NCBI RefSeq assembly: GCF_001689125.2
Contig: NZ_CP015405.2
Span: forward strand, 4,676,501 to 4,740,500
DNA from: Blautia pseudococcoides
Lineage (GTDB): Bacteria > Bacillota > Clostridia > Lachnospirales > Lachnospiraceae
Length of the DNA: 64,000 bases
Direction of reading: 5' to 3'
Part shown: piece after piece, positions 25,998-34,805 of the stretch
Position numbering within the stretch: the first letter of the stretch is position 1
How the letters are laid out: each line of letters begins with the position of its first letter
Notes under the pieces: model-generated
Database searches by the model: none
Seen by the model: the letters and a program-made list of their open reading frames with translations, nothing else
Told to the model about the DNA's origin: nothing
Program-made: the position numbers and the translations under genes

Positions 25998-26215
25998 TTA
26001 TCCTCCAAAGCCTGTTCTACCTGCAGGATTTTCCCGGCTGCCAGTTCCTCCGGAATGAAGACCTGCCCGCAGACAGGACATTTCGGCATTTCAATAGGGA
26101 AATCGTTTCCCATATAATGCAGCACCACCTCACCCGCTTCAAGCGCTGTGCCGCATTTGTCGCAGACAAGGCTGCCGGGTTCAAATGCATATGTTTCATA
26201 GTATTTTTCTGACAT
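25994..26215 (-). CDS. small zinc-ribbon-like redox protein (DVU_1557-type)
   Basis: 73 residues with two CxxC pairs, LVCDKCGTAL and PKCPVCGQVF, about 28 residues apart, the pattern of a small zinc or iron ribbon. It begins in the stop codon of the oxidoreductase gene (TAATG-type junction) and ends overlapping the methyltransferase start by 4 bp. The same small protein is recalled as a constant member of DVU_155x clusters. Electron transfer or metal delivery between the oxidoreductase and the hydroxylase is plausible but unproven. Confidence 0.82.
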   Translation of the reverse strand: MSEKYYETYAFEPGSLVCDKCGTALEAGEVVLHYMGNDFPIEMPKCPVCGQVFIPEELAAGKILQVEQALEDK

Positions 26216-28464
26216 TACATATCCCCTTTGATTTCCATACGATGTGCATATCCCCTGCGGATTTCATATCCGTCCTCCCTGGGCAGGTACCATACCCAGA
26301 ATGTGACATTCCCCACCTTCTTATGTGCAATGTACAGGCCGCTCTGGGCATCACGTATCCGTTCCCGGGTCTTTTCAGCCGCTTCGATGACAGAGCAGAT
26401 ATCCCGCTCTAAGATCATGCGTTTTTCAAGCAGGTCCGCGGTTTCACTGTCATAAAATAATTTCAAGGGCATCTCTCCTTTGGTATGTTCTCCCCACAGC
26501 TCTTTTGACAGCCTGCGTTTTAAGTACATACGGTTCTGCTGCCTTACAGAGTAGGAAGGCCATCTGTGTTCTTCATAGGAAGAAGGGTAAATGAGTTCCA
26601 GTATATGATATGCCTCCGCCCCCTGTCTGAGGAATCGGTCCCGGCAGTTAATGCAGTATGTAAGAAAGGCAGAATCGGAATCCGAGACGCATTGTCCCGC
26701 CATTTCATCTGCCAGGGAGGGATTGGAGAACTGTGTCAGTCCGCCGTAACCACAGCAGCCGGAGGACTCCCCTGTATAGAGACCTTCCGATACGCTGCAT
26801 CCCATGGAACGGGCCAGATGCCTGACCTGCTCTCTGATCCGGGGAGAATTTCTTGCCTGGCAGGCATCATGGATCCTCAGGGATACATTCCCGGTATGCG
26901 CTGTCCCCGGCAGGCCGATTGTATGCAGGATTTCCCAGATACCTGTACAGTGCATCTGGGAAACCGCCTCCGAAAGAGAGGTAAGGCAGGCAGGGCATGC
27001 GGTGATCACTTCAGGGCATCCCAGGCTTTCCCAGGCAGTTTTAAGCTGCAGGACTGTCTCTTCATAGATATCCCCGCGTCCGGCCCATTTTGCCATAATG
27101 CCGCAGCAGCCCAGTATTATGCCGGTTCCCCCGGGAAGGCGGGAGCGTAGGTCGTTGTAAGACTGCCATACAGTCTCCGGGGCGGAAGCCCCAAGCTGGC
27201 ATCCCGGAAAATATACATAGGAGGGCCTGGCATTCTCAGGGTCAGGTTTCACAAGAAAGCAGTGCTCCGAGTTGGAAAAGGTCAGGTCGTTCAAGGCGAA
27301 CTCAAAGGCTGAGGAAGGCATTTTATTCTGGGATACCATGATGTTCCTGGCCGCCTGTATCACCTGGCCCAGGTCTAAACCATGGGGACACACAGATGCA
27401 CACTGTCCGCAGAGGCTGCAGGAATTTATCATTTTGTTGGCATGTCTGGTACCCATGGCGATAGCCAGGTTGTTGTATACTTCCCTCAGATATTTCTTTG
27501 GCCAGGCTTTGTAGCGGCGCATAAAGGCGCAGGCGTCAATGCAGTCCGTACAGGTACATTCCAGACAGCGGGAGGCTTCCTGTACGGCCTCCTCTTTTGA
27601 GGGGAGTCCGGATGAGAGGCAGGAATTTAAAGATTCCGCCTCTTTTCCTGTGACGTGGAGTGTAGTGCGAAATGCCCCTTCCGCATCCCGGCCTGCGGTG
27701 AGTGATACTTTTTTGAGATAACGGTCCATGGAGATGGCCGCGCGTCTGCCTTCAGAGATGGCATCCGGTATAGTTCCGCTGCGGCTTTTTACGGCATCTC
27801 CCGCTGCAAACAACTTGTCTTTATCGGCAGTAAAGGCTACGGTATCCGCATGCACAGGCGGTGTATGAAGCCCCCAGGCCAGTAAAACAGCATCATATTG
27901 CGCTGTGAGTGTCTCTATATGATCAACCCTATTAAGGGTGTGGATCTCAATTTTATATTCTTTCAGCCGCTCCAGGTCTTTTTCCAGGATCTCCCGGGGC
28001 AGACGTCTTTCTGTCAGCAGAAAACCGCCGGGTCTCCGGGCCTGTTCCAACACGGTGACAGAATAGCCCTTTTTCCCTAATTCAAGCGCGGCAGCCAGCC
28101 CGGTCAGGCCGGCTCCAACGATTGCGGCTTTCTCGGCTCTTTTAGAGAGGAACGTTCTTTTTTTCTTCAGGGAACCATAGGCCTGCGCGGCACATTCCAG
28201 CAGGCGTAAGCTTACAGGATCACCGTGCTCTTTTCTGATGCAGGCACTTTGACATGGTTCTTCGCACAGATGGCTTAAAATACCGGGAAAGACCGCATTT
28301 TTTTCGTACAGTTCCCTGGCTTTGGAAAAATCAGAGACAGCGGCCGCCCGGCATATTTCCCGGCAGTCCACATGAAGGGGACAGGCGGCCATGGCAGCAG
28401 GCGGCTGTTCTTTCGTGCATTTCGCTTCCAGTTCATGTAATTTTTGCTGGTTCAGTTCAAGCAT
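26215..28464 (-). CDS. FAD-dependent oxidoreductase with ferredoxin and CCG (HdrB-like) domains
   Basis: 749 residues. The N-terminal GltD-like Fe-S segment (CPLHVDCREICRAA, LCEEPCQSACIR) is followed by an FAD Rossmann fold (AAIVGAGLTGLAAALELG, then FAAGDAVKSRSGTIPDAISEGR). The middle has two [4Fe-4S] sets (CLECTCTDCIDAC and CSLCGQCASVCPHG). The last third has two CCG-type motifs (YFPGCQLGAS through GIILGCCGIMAKW, and DACQARNSP through SSGCCGYGG). The GGGN-type second Rossmann fold for NAD(P)H that GltD proteins carry seems missing. It likely passes electrons between the molybdenum hydroxylase and a quinone, ferredoxin or disulfide partner. Confidence 0.85.
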   Translation of the reverse strand: MLELNQQKLHELEAKCTKEQPPAAMAACPLHVDCREICRAAAVSDFSKARELYEKNAVFPGILSHLCEEPCQSACIRKEHGDPVSLRLLECAAQAYGSLKKKRTFLSKRAEKAAIVGAGLTGLAAALELGKKGYSVTVLEQARRPGGFLLTERRLPREILEKDLERLKEYKIEIHTLNRVDHIETLTAQYDAVLLAWGLHTPPVHADTVAFTADKDKLFAAGDAVKSRSGTIPDAISEGRRAAISMDRYLKKVSLTAGRDAEGAFRTTLHVTGKEAESLNSCLSSGLPSKEEAVQEASRCLECTCTDCIDACAFMRRYKAWPKKYLREVYNNLAIAMGTRHANKMINSCSLCGQCASVCPHGLDLGQVIQAARNIMVSQNKMPSSAFEFALNDLTFSNSEHCFLVKPDPENARPSYVYFPGCQLGASAPETVWQSYNDLRSRLPGGTGIILGCCGIMAKWAGRGDIYEETVLQLKTAWESLGCPEVITACPACLTSLSEAVSQMHCTGIWEILHTIGLPGTAHTGNVSLRIHDACQARNSPRIREQVRHLARSMGCSVSEGLYTGESSGCCGYGGLTQFSNPSLADEMAGQCVSDSDSAFLTYCINCRDRFLRQGAEAYHILELIYPSSYEEHRWPSYSVRQQNRMYLKRRLSKELWGEHTKGEMPLKLFYDSETADLLEKRMILERDICSVIEAAEKTRERIRDAQSGLYIAHKKVGNVTFWVWYLPREDGYEIRRGYAHRMEIKGDM

Positions 28465-28527
28465 GGAATCCCTCCTGCCTTTTATGTAAGGAAGGCGCCG
28501 AAGCGCCCTCCTATGGGTGTTTTTAAA

Positions 28528-31266
28528 CTACTGTTTCAAAGCGTTGATAGCTTCTTTTACCTTTTCAGGCCGCGCGGGGATTTCCAGTACCCTTGCGCCG
28601 GTGGCGTTATAGATTGCACTTAATATAGCCGGATGGCCGGCGGTAAGCGGGCCTTCCCCGCAGCCGGATGCCCCGAATGGGCCTAAAGGCCTGGAGGTCT
28701 CCGTATATATAATATTGAAGTCATCAGGTACATCCTCAGGATAAGGGATACCGCATCCTTTTAAGGTGGTATGTTTGCTGTAATCCTCAAAGTCCTCAGT
28801 GAGCGCAAGTCCGATACCCTGTGTACAGCCGCCGTAAACCTGGCCGTCCACTACAATTTTGTTGATAATAGTTCCAAAGTCGCATACCGTGGTCAGGCGG
28901 ATGACACGCACTTTTCCGGTTTCCATGTTGACTTCCACTTCAGGGATAAACAGTTCATACATGTAATTGCTGAACGGTGCGCCCTGGGCTGTTTCCAGGT
29001 CGCAGTCCGTGCAGGCTGCGGCAGCCCATGTGCCTTCATAGTAAGTGGGGATATTTTCGGCGGTCATCTCCTCATAGGTGCGGAAGGTTCCGTCGTTCTT
29101 TCTCATGGCATTTAAAAGCATTTCCGCTGCCACACGTGTGGCATTACCTGTAACCACATTGGAACGGCTTCCTCCCGCAGGTCCGGATGCGGGTGTGAGG
29201 GCTGTATCGTTCTGCACCAGCTTGATCATTTCCGGTGTGAATCCGGCCTCCCTGAGAACTTCATGGGCCATGGTCAGCGCGCCGATATCAGCACCCTGTC
29301 CGTGGTCTTCCCAGGAGTTGTAGACAGTACAGGTTCCGTCAGGATTCAGGCGGATATTGGCAAAGGAACTGTCCTTGCCGTCCAGGCCGCAGCCGTAGAT
29401 ACCGCTGGCAAAGCCTACGCCGTACCGGAACTTGTCAGTGTTCATTTTCGCAAGCCTTTCTTTTGCTTCATAGTAGACAGGCCGCGCTTTCTCATACATC
29501 TCCTCCAGACAGTACACTTCAGGTTCCTGCCCTGTAGGTGTGGTGCATCCGCTTCCTTTCCGGTAAATGTTGCGGTACCGAAGCTCAAAGGGGTCAATGC
29601 CCATCTTTTCTGCCAGTACATCTATGCAGACCTCAGAACCCATATAGGACTGGGGAGAACCGTAACCGCGGAAGGCGGAGCCCCAGGCATGGTTGGTACA
29701 TACGGTCTGGCTTTTGTTGCGGATATTACGGATGTCATATCCTGCGCCTGTAAACTGTGACAGACGCATGGTCAGCAGGTCACCGAACTCGGAGTACGGG
29801 CCGTGGTCAATATAATTGTCGCCTTCCAGTGCCAGGAATCTGCCGTTTTCATCTGCCGCCATACGGATGTTCATAAAGGCCGGGCTGCGTTTTCCCGTGT
29901 AGGTGATATTCTGGTACATATCGTAAACCAGGGAACAGGGGCGTCCGTCCAGCGCCAGACAGGCAACGCCCAGAAGGGCTTCCATGGTGGGGCTGAACTT
30001 ATATCCGAAGGTTCCGCCTGAGGGGTTCTGCACAAGCCGGAATTTGTCCGGTTCAATACCGATGCCGGCAGTGATCATGGCAGAGTGCAGGTGGATACCA
30101 ATGCTCTTGGAGTGTACGGTAAGCCTGCCCTCCTCATCTATATAGGCAAAACCGCAGTCCGGTTCCAGATGAAGGTGAGGCTGGCGGCTGCTGTAGGTCT
30201 CCACTTCAGCCACATAGGGCGCAGACGCCATGATCGGGCCTGTTTCCTCCCCTTTGATGCAGTTGGTCTCATAGTAAATATTGGGTGTTCCCGGATGGAT
30301 CTCAATGGCATCCTCAGCCATAGCTTCCGGTGCGCTCATATAGGCGGGAAGAGGTTCCAGGTCCAGTTTGACTTTCTTTGCAGCTTCCTTTGCGTGTTCC
30401 TCCGTGTCGGCCGCTACCATGGCCACCGCATCCCCTATCTGGAAAATCTTTTCATCACAGAGGATTGGCCGGTCCCAGCCGTCCCCTTTGTTGTTGGCAA
30501 ATGTGATAAGGCCGCTGATGCGGTTCTTTCCCTTTACATCCTTTGCAGTGATGACCTTGATCACGCCGGGCATCTTTTCCGCTTCGGAATGATCCACACC
30601 CTTTAAGACTGCATGGGGAATCTCTGATTGTACAAGTGCCAGCCGTGCCGTGTCTGGGGGCATCTGCAGCGCCATGTCAGCGCCGTAATCCCAGGTTCCG
30701 GTTACTTTCTTCAGGGCTGACGGACGGATATAGCTGGTTCCGAGTATTTTGTTGCCCACCGGCTTGAAGATCAGGTCCTCTTTTTTCATTTCACCTCTCA
30801 GAACCTTCGCTGCGTCCATAACGGCATCCACCAGAGGTTTATATCCGGTACAGCGGCACAGATTCCTGTGTACCTGGAACCAGTGGCGCACTTCCTCTCG
30901 GGTGGGGGAAAGATTTTCTTCCAGAAGAACTTTGGCGGACATGATAAATCCAGGTGAACAGAATCCGCACTGGGCACATCCGTGTCCCATCCAGGCCACT
31001 TGAAGGGGATGGAGATCGTCGACGGTGCCGATACCCTCAATCGTTTCAATTTCCGAGTCATCTTCCAGCCTGTCCATCTTCATGATACAGGAACGGACTG
31101 CCTTACCGTTTACAATGACAGTACAGGTACCGCACTGGCCCTGACCGCAGCCTACTTTACATCCCGTCAGCATCATCTGCTCACGGAGGACTTTGGCAAG
31201 GGAATCTTCCTCATTTACAATTAAAGTGCGGGGCATACCGTTGATTTTCAATACTTTTTTGATCAT
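28528..31266 (-). CDS. single-chain molybdenum hydroxylase (xanthine dehydrogenase / aldehyde oxidoreductase family)
   Basis: 912 residues from ATG 31266, with AAAGGAGG just upstream; the open frame extends further but without coding character. The N-terminus has a plant-type [2Fe-2S] domain (GCKVGCGQGQCGTCTV), then the helical [2Fe-2S] domain (GHGCAQCGFCSPGFIMS, LCRCTGYKPLVDA). The rest is the molybdopterin domain, with GGTFGYKFSP, the Gln-loop DHGQGADIG and the catalytic glutamate in GASGCGEGPLTAGHP. The layout without an FAD domain matches Desulfovibrio aldehyde oxidoreductase (Mop, about 907 residues). It hydroxylates an aldehyde or N-heterocycle; substrate unknown. First gene of the operon, so probably the enzyme all downstream genes serve. 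Confidence 0.92.
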   Translation of the reverse strand: MIKKVLKINGMPRTLIVNEEDSLAKVLREQMMLTGCKVGCGQGQCGTCTVIVNGKAVRSCIMKMDRLEDDSEIETIEGIGTVDDLHPLQVAWMGHGCAQCGFCSPGFIMSAKVLLEENLSPTREEVRHWFQVHRNLCRCTGYKPLVDAVMDAAKVLRGEMKKEDLIFKPVGNKILGTSYIRPSALKKVTGTWDYGADMALQMPPDTARLALVQSEIPHAVLKGVDHSEAEKMPGVIKVITAKDVKGKNRISGLITFANNKGDGWDRPILCDEKIFQIGDAVAMVAADTEEHAKEAAKKVKLDLEPLPAYMSAPEAMAEDAIEIHPGTPNIYYETNCIKGEETGPIMASAPYVAEVETYSSRQPHLHLEPDCGFAYIDEEGRLTVHSKSIGIHLHSAMITAGIGIEPDKFRLVQNPSGGTFGYKFSPTMEALLGVACLALDGRPCSLVYDMYQNITYTGKRSPAFMNIRMAADENGRFLALEGDNYIDHGPYSEFGDLLTMRLSQFTGAGYDIRNIRNKSQTVCTNHAWGSAFRGYGSPQSYMGSEVCIDVLAEKMGIDPFELRYRNIYRKGSGCTTPTGQEPEVYCLEEMYEKARPVYYEAKERLAKMNTDKFRYGVGFASGIYGCGLDGKDSSFANIRLNPDGTCTVYNSWEDHGQGADIGALTMAHEVLREAGFTPEMIKLVQNDTALTPASGPAGGSRSNVVTGNATRVAAEMLLNAMRKNDGTFRTYEEMTAENIPTYYEGTWAAAACTDCDLETAQGAPFSNYMYELFIPEVEVNMETGKVRVIRLTTVCDFGTIINKIVVDGQVYGGCTQGIGLALTEDFEDYSKHTTLKGCGIPYPEDVPDDFNIIYTETSRPLGPFGASGCGEGPLTAGHPAILSAIYNATGARVLEIPARPEKVKEAINALKQ

Positions 31267-31421
31267 ATGGATACCTCCTTTGGCTGTTATCAGTTCCTTC
31301 AGGCTGTTCTGGTAGCAGGGGGTATTATGTCTCGTAAGTAGCAGTGTATCACATCTTTTCTTTCCGCTGTTCTTCCTGTATAATAGCAGATATACAAGAG
31401 GGCGGAGAGAAAGGAGAGAAC

Positions 31422-31832
31422 ATGGAGAACTTATATCAGGAGATTGAACTTCAGGTAGCAAGACTGCTGGATTACCTTATGGCCGCAGCCGGCGCAGAGG
31501 ATTCCAGGCAGTCAGGTGAGCTTCACAGGCAGATCCTGCAGGCCGTGGATGCCAGAATGGAACTGCTGTATGGGGATGCAGACACGGAATATATCCGGGC
31601 ATCCCAGGTTACCGTCCACGTGCAGGATGAAGCAGCAGGACGCATATACAGCCGTTTGCTGCCGCTTACATACAGGGAAAACAGCAACGGACTGGTTCTT
31701 CGCGGGGAAAATGTCTCCGGGGAACCTTCCGAGATTGTGTTTTTCTCTGAGACAGCAGCGGACAAGGTGTCTGACATTACCGGTCAGGGTGAGGACCACA
31801 GCCCATGTAAAGGTCACGGTTTACATGAATAA
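31422..31832 (+). CDS. conserved-looking protein of unknown function, possibly frameshifted
   Basis: 136 residues from ATG 31422 (AAAGGAG upstream; TATAAT at 31379 is a likely -10). No known domain. An N-terminal helix (LYQEIELQVARLLDYLMAAA) is followed by a beta-rich part (SQVTVHVQDEAAGRIYSRLL). It ends GQGEDHSPCKGHGLHE. In the next frame, 31787-31950 continues protein-like (TAHVKVTVYMNN, then NTYYINIVHINRDSV), so the gene may be frameshifted near 31785, giving about 176 residues; alternatively the Cys/His tail is real and ATG 31825-31950 is a separate 41-residue gene. Divergent from the hydroxylase operon. Confidence 0.5.
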   Translation: MENLYQEIELQVARLLDYLMAAAGAEDSRQSGELHRQILQAVDARMELLYGDADTEYIRASQVTVHVQDEAAGRIYSRLLPLTYRENSNGLVLRGENVSGEPSEIVFFSETAADKVSDITGQGEDHSPCKGHGLHE

Positions 31833-31967
31833 TAACGAAAAAGTGTTGGAAAATAATACCTATTATATAAATATTGTACATATAAATAGGGATTCAGTCA
31901 AGCTTTTTCGCGATGCCGCAGAGAAGTTTTATAAAGAAAAAGTCAGTTGAAAACTCACATCAGAAAG

Positions 31968-31996
31968 TTGTTTCATGGGAAAAAGCGTGCTATAAT
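31968..31996 (+). promoter_or_regulatory. promoter of the aldolase gene
   Basis: TTGTTT (31968-31973), 17-bp spacer, TATAAT (31991-31996), 32 bp before the start codon. Confidence 0.7.
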
Positions 31997-32027
31997 TTTT
32001 ACCAAATAACAGAGAGGATAGAAGACT

Positions 32028-32921
32028 ATGAAAACAAAATGGATTACACCGGTAGTGACGGCACTGGATGAAAACGGACACATTGATACAGAGGCCAATA
32101 AAAAAATTTATGAACACCTGATTCAGGCAGGCATAGACGGGATCCTGATCTTCGGCAGCATCGGTGAATTTTTCGCGCTGCCCATGGAGGAAAAGAAAAA
32201 TATGGTGCGGGAGGCAGTGGCCTGCATTGACCACAGAGTTACAGTCTACATCGGCACCAACAGCATGGAGTTTGAGGAGTGCGTGGAGTTTTCCAATTTT
32301 GCCCTGGATGCAGGGGCGGACGGTGTGATGGTGATTTCCCCATATTACTTCAATCTGCCTGACAGCGCGGTGGAAAACTTCTACGACAGCCTGGCGGACC
32401 GTGTGAATGGACCCGTGCTTCTCTACAATTTCCCTGCAAGAACGGGATACGATTTAAAACCGGAAGTGATTCTGGATCTGGTGCGCAGACATAAAAATAT
32501 TGTGGGAATCAAAGATACCGTGGGAACTATGGGACATACCCGTGCCATTATCCAGACGGTTAAGAGTGAGTTTCCGGAATTTCTGGTGTATTCCGGGTTT
32601 GACGAGTTCTTTGCCCACAATGTGTTAAGCGGCGGGGACGGCTGTATTGCGGGGCTTTCCAACTTTGCTCCGGCTGTGGCAGCAGGATTTGCCGGGGCGG
32701 CCAGGGATAATGATTTGGCAGCCATGCAGGCGTATCAGCAGAAGATTGACAGCCTGATGGCGATCTACGACGTGGCGGAGCAGTTTATACCTATTATTAA
32801 AAAGGCCATGGTCCTGTGCGGTGTGGAGATGAATCCTGCCTGTGCGGCGCCTCTGCTTTCCGCGGATGAGAATGAGACAGAGAAAATCAGGGAAATATTG
32901 AAACAGGCGGAGATCATCTGA
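32028..32921 (+). CDS. dihydrodipicolinate synthase / N-acetylneuraminate lyase family aldolase
   Basis: 297 residues, a complete TIM-barrel aldolase of the DHDPS/NAL family. The Schiff-base lysine is Lys162 (GIKDTVG) and the proton-relay tyrosine is Tyr133 (LLYNFPARTG). The substrate-loop motif is FGSIGEFFAL rather than the GTTGES of true DapA, so a sugar-acid or other 2-keto acid lyase role is likelier than lysine biosynthesis. It has its own promoter, and a nucleosidase gene follows after about 100 bp. No dap or nan genes lie nearby. Confidence 0.85.
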   Translation: MKTKWITPVVTALDENGHIDTEANKKIYEHLIQAGIDGILIFGSIGEFFALPMEEKKNMVREAVACIDHRVTVYIGTNSMEFEECVEFSNFALDAGADGVMVISPYYFNLPDSAVENFYDSLADRVNGPVLLYNFPARTGYDLKPEVILDLVRRHKNIVGIKDTVGTMGHTRAIIQTVKSEFPEFLVYSGFDEFFAHNVLSGGDGCIAGLSNFAPAVAAGFAGAARDNDLAAMQAYQQKIDSLMAIYDVAEQFIPIIKKAMVLCGVEMNPACAAPLLSADENETEKIREILKQAEII

Positions 32922-33027
32922 ACCTGCAGCAAAACACCTGCAAGACAGTGACATGTGAACCGTGATCATAATTGACAGAAAGGATGCAGCTGTGAAGGCA
33001 CTGAACAGTTACAAAAGGATTATCATA

Positions 33028-33726
33028 ATGAAACATATAGGAATCATAGGAGCCATGGAGGAGGAAGTGGCAATCCTGAAAGAAAAGATGACGGACGTGA
33101 CAGTAGAGAAAAAGGCGTCCATGGAGTTTTACAGCGGCAGGTTAAACGGCAGGGAGGCTGTGATCGTGCGCTCCGGGATCGGCAAGGTCAATGCAGGCAT
33201 CTGCACCCAGATCCTGGCGGATGATTTTCACGTGGATGCTGTCATCAACACCGGTGTGGCAGGCTCACTGCGGGCGGAGATCAATATCGGCGATATTGTT
33301 CTCTCCACAGATACCCTGCAGCACGACATGGATGCCAGGGAGTTCGGCTATCCCATCGGCCAGGTGCCCAGGATGGACACGCTGGCATTTCCGGCGGACG
33401 AACAGCTGCGGGGCCTGGCCGCAGAGGTCTGCCGCCGGGTCAATCCCGATATCCAGGTGTTTGAGGGCCGTGTGGTGAGCGGCGATCAGTTTGTAGCCCA
33501 AAAAGAGCTGAAAGACCGGATCCTTGAGAACACAGGCGGATACTGTACAGAGATGGAAGGGGCGGCCATCGGACAGGCTGCGTACCTCAATCAGATCCCC
33601 TATCTGGTCATAAGGGCCATTTCCGACAAGGCGGATGACAGCGCCCATATGGACTATCCCGCCTTTGAAAGAGAGGCGATCCGCCACACCGTAAATCTGG
33701 TGGAGAGCATGGTGGAGAGACTATAG
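33028..33726 (+). CDS. mtnN: 5'-methylthioadenosine/S-adenosylhomocysteine nucleosidase
   Basis: 232 residues from ATG 33028, with AAAAGGA upstream; an earlier in-frame GTG (32962) lacks a ribosome site. Family blocks: HIGIIGAMEEEVAILK, VRSGIGKVNAG, NTGVAGSL, SGDQF, EMEGAAIGQAAY and AISDKADDSA, where the aspartate is the catalytic acid. It cleaves adenine from MTA and SAH, recycling by-products of SAM-dependent reactions. Length is standard. Confidence 0.95.
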   Translation: MKHIGIIGAMEEEVAILKEKMTDVTVEKKASMEFYSGRLNGREAVIVRSGIGKVNAGICTQILADDFHVDAVINTGVAGSLRAEINIGDIVLSTDTLQHDMDAREFGYPIGQVPRMDTLAFPADEQLRGLAAEVCRRVNPDIQVFEGRVVSGDQFVAQKELKDRILENTGGYCTEMEGAAIGQAAYLNQIPYLVIRAISDKADDSAHMDYPAFEREAIRHTVNLVESMVERL

Positions 33727-33848
33727 AAAAGGCGGCTTTTGTCGCCATTTGACGCACGATTTTTGTTTTCAAAACGGCTGGGTTGCTATATAATGAATGC
33801 CATAAAGAGCGAGCTTTTTGCGCGCCGAAATAGTGAGGAGGATTTACT

Positions 33849-34679
33849 GTGCACTTATTTTATTATGGCACCTGGCTGATGGGGTTATTAAGCCTGTTCA
33901 GCGTACTGGCAATCTACGGGAGCAACAGAAGAGTAATCCGGGATATGAAAAACATTCCGGCGGTAAAAGACAAATGGCTGCAGCAGTTTCTGCTGGAATA
34001 TCAGAGAAATGTAAAAGACGATTCAGCGATACATAACCCCGCTGTGTATCTCACAAGGCGGATGAGAGGACGAAAGATAGGACCCATAACCCTTCGGCAG
34101 ATGAAAGGGGTATCCTGGTATACTTTTGTCCTCTCTTTTTTAGCAGCAGGTGCCGGGGCGCTGTGGCTTAGGAGGACAGGCCTGGAGCGGATCTCATTTC
34201 CGGTCATCACCCGCGATTTCCCGGCTATGGGACTTCTCGTGGGCAGCGCAGCGGTTATGGGTATTGTGCTTCTTCTGATTCGCATGGTCATATCCATGGG
34301 ATTCCAGGAGGAGGTTATTGAGACAAATCTTTTGGATTATATGGAAAACCAGAAGGGTGACAGCCAGAAGGTCATCCAGATCGAACCGGTCCGTCAGAAC
34401 TCTAATTCCAAAGCTGCCAGAGCGGCAAAAGCGGGAAAGACGGGCAGAAGGGCAAGAGCAAAGGCAAAGGAACAGGAACAGATCCAGCAGGAACAACGGC
34501 TGAAAGCCCAGAAGGAGCGTGCCATGCCGGACCGCCGCGGGCAGGATAAAGACACCCGGGCCGAGAAGGTGGAAGAGCGTATCCGGGAAGCGGCAGCCAC
34601 AGATGAACGGTACAGTCATCTCCTGAACAAAGAGGAGGAGGCCATCGTCAAAGATGTGATAAAGGAATTTCTAACTTGA
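33849..34679 (+). CDS. membrane protein of unknown function with charged C-terminal tail
   Basis: 276 residues from GTG 33849 (GAGGAGG 8 bp upstream; TATAAT near 33790). Hydrophobic segments at about 7-24, 95-112 and 127-147 suggest three membrane helices. The last 110 residues are highly charged, Lys/Arg/Glu/Gln-rich and probably coiled-coil (KAKEQEQIQQEQRLKAQKER), facing the cytoplasm by the positive-inside rule. I do not recognise the family. It stands alone before the isomerase gene. Confidence 0.7.
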   Translation: MHLFYYGTWLMGLLSLFSVLAIYGSNRRVIRDMKNIPAVKDKWLQQFLLEYQRNVKDDSAIHNPAVYLTRRMRGRKIGPITLRQMKGVSWYTFVLSFLAAGAGALWLRRTGLERISFPVITRDFPAMGLLVGSAAVMGIVLLLIRMVISMGFQEEVIETNLLDYMENQKGDSQKVIQIEPVRQNSNSKAARAAKAGKTGRRARAKAKEQEQIQQEQRLKAQKERAMPDRRGQDKDTRAEKVEERIREAAATDERYSHLLNKEEEAIVKDVIKEFLT

Positions 34680-34805
34680 TAAACCTCCCATCATTTGCTA
34701 AACTATATTTGTTGAATGACAACGTTCAAGTGAAGCCGGACATGCTGTCTTGACGTTATGTCAGGTCAGCTTCAGGCAAACGACAGGAAAAAGGAGAAGA
34801 GAGCA

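Noticed and set aside
28464..28527. Possible gene or promoter in the 63-bp gap behind the hydroxylase gene
   Set aside because: The short GAAGGCGCC/GGCGCC-like hairpin has no T tail, and there is no coding frame; an operon-internal spacer is the simplest reading.
31270..31420. Molybdenum cofactor riboswitch before the hydroxylase gene
   Set aside because: The divergent 150-bp leader shows no long paired arms or conserved core I could recognise.
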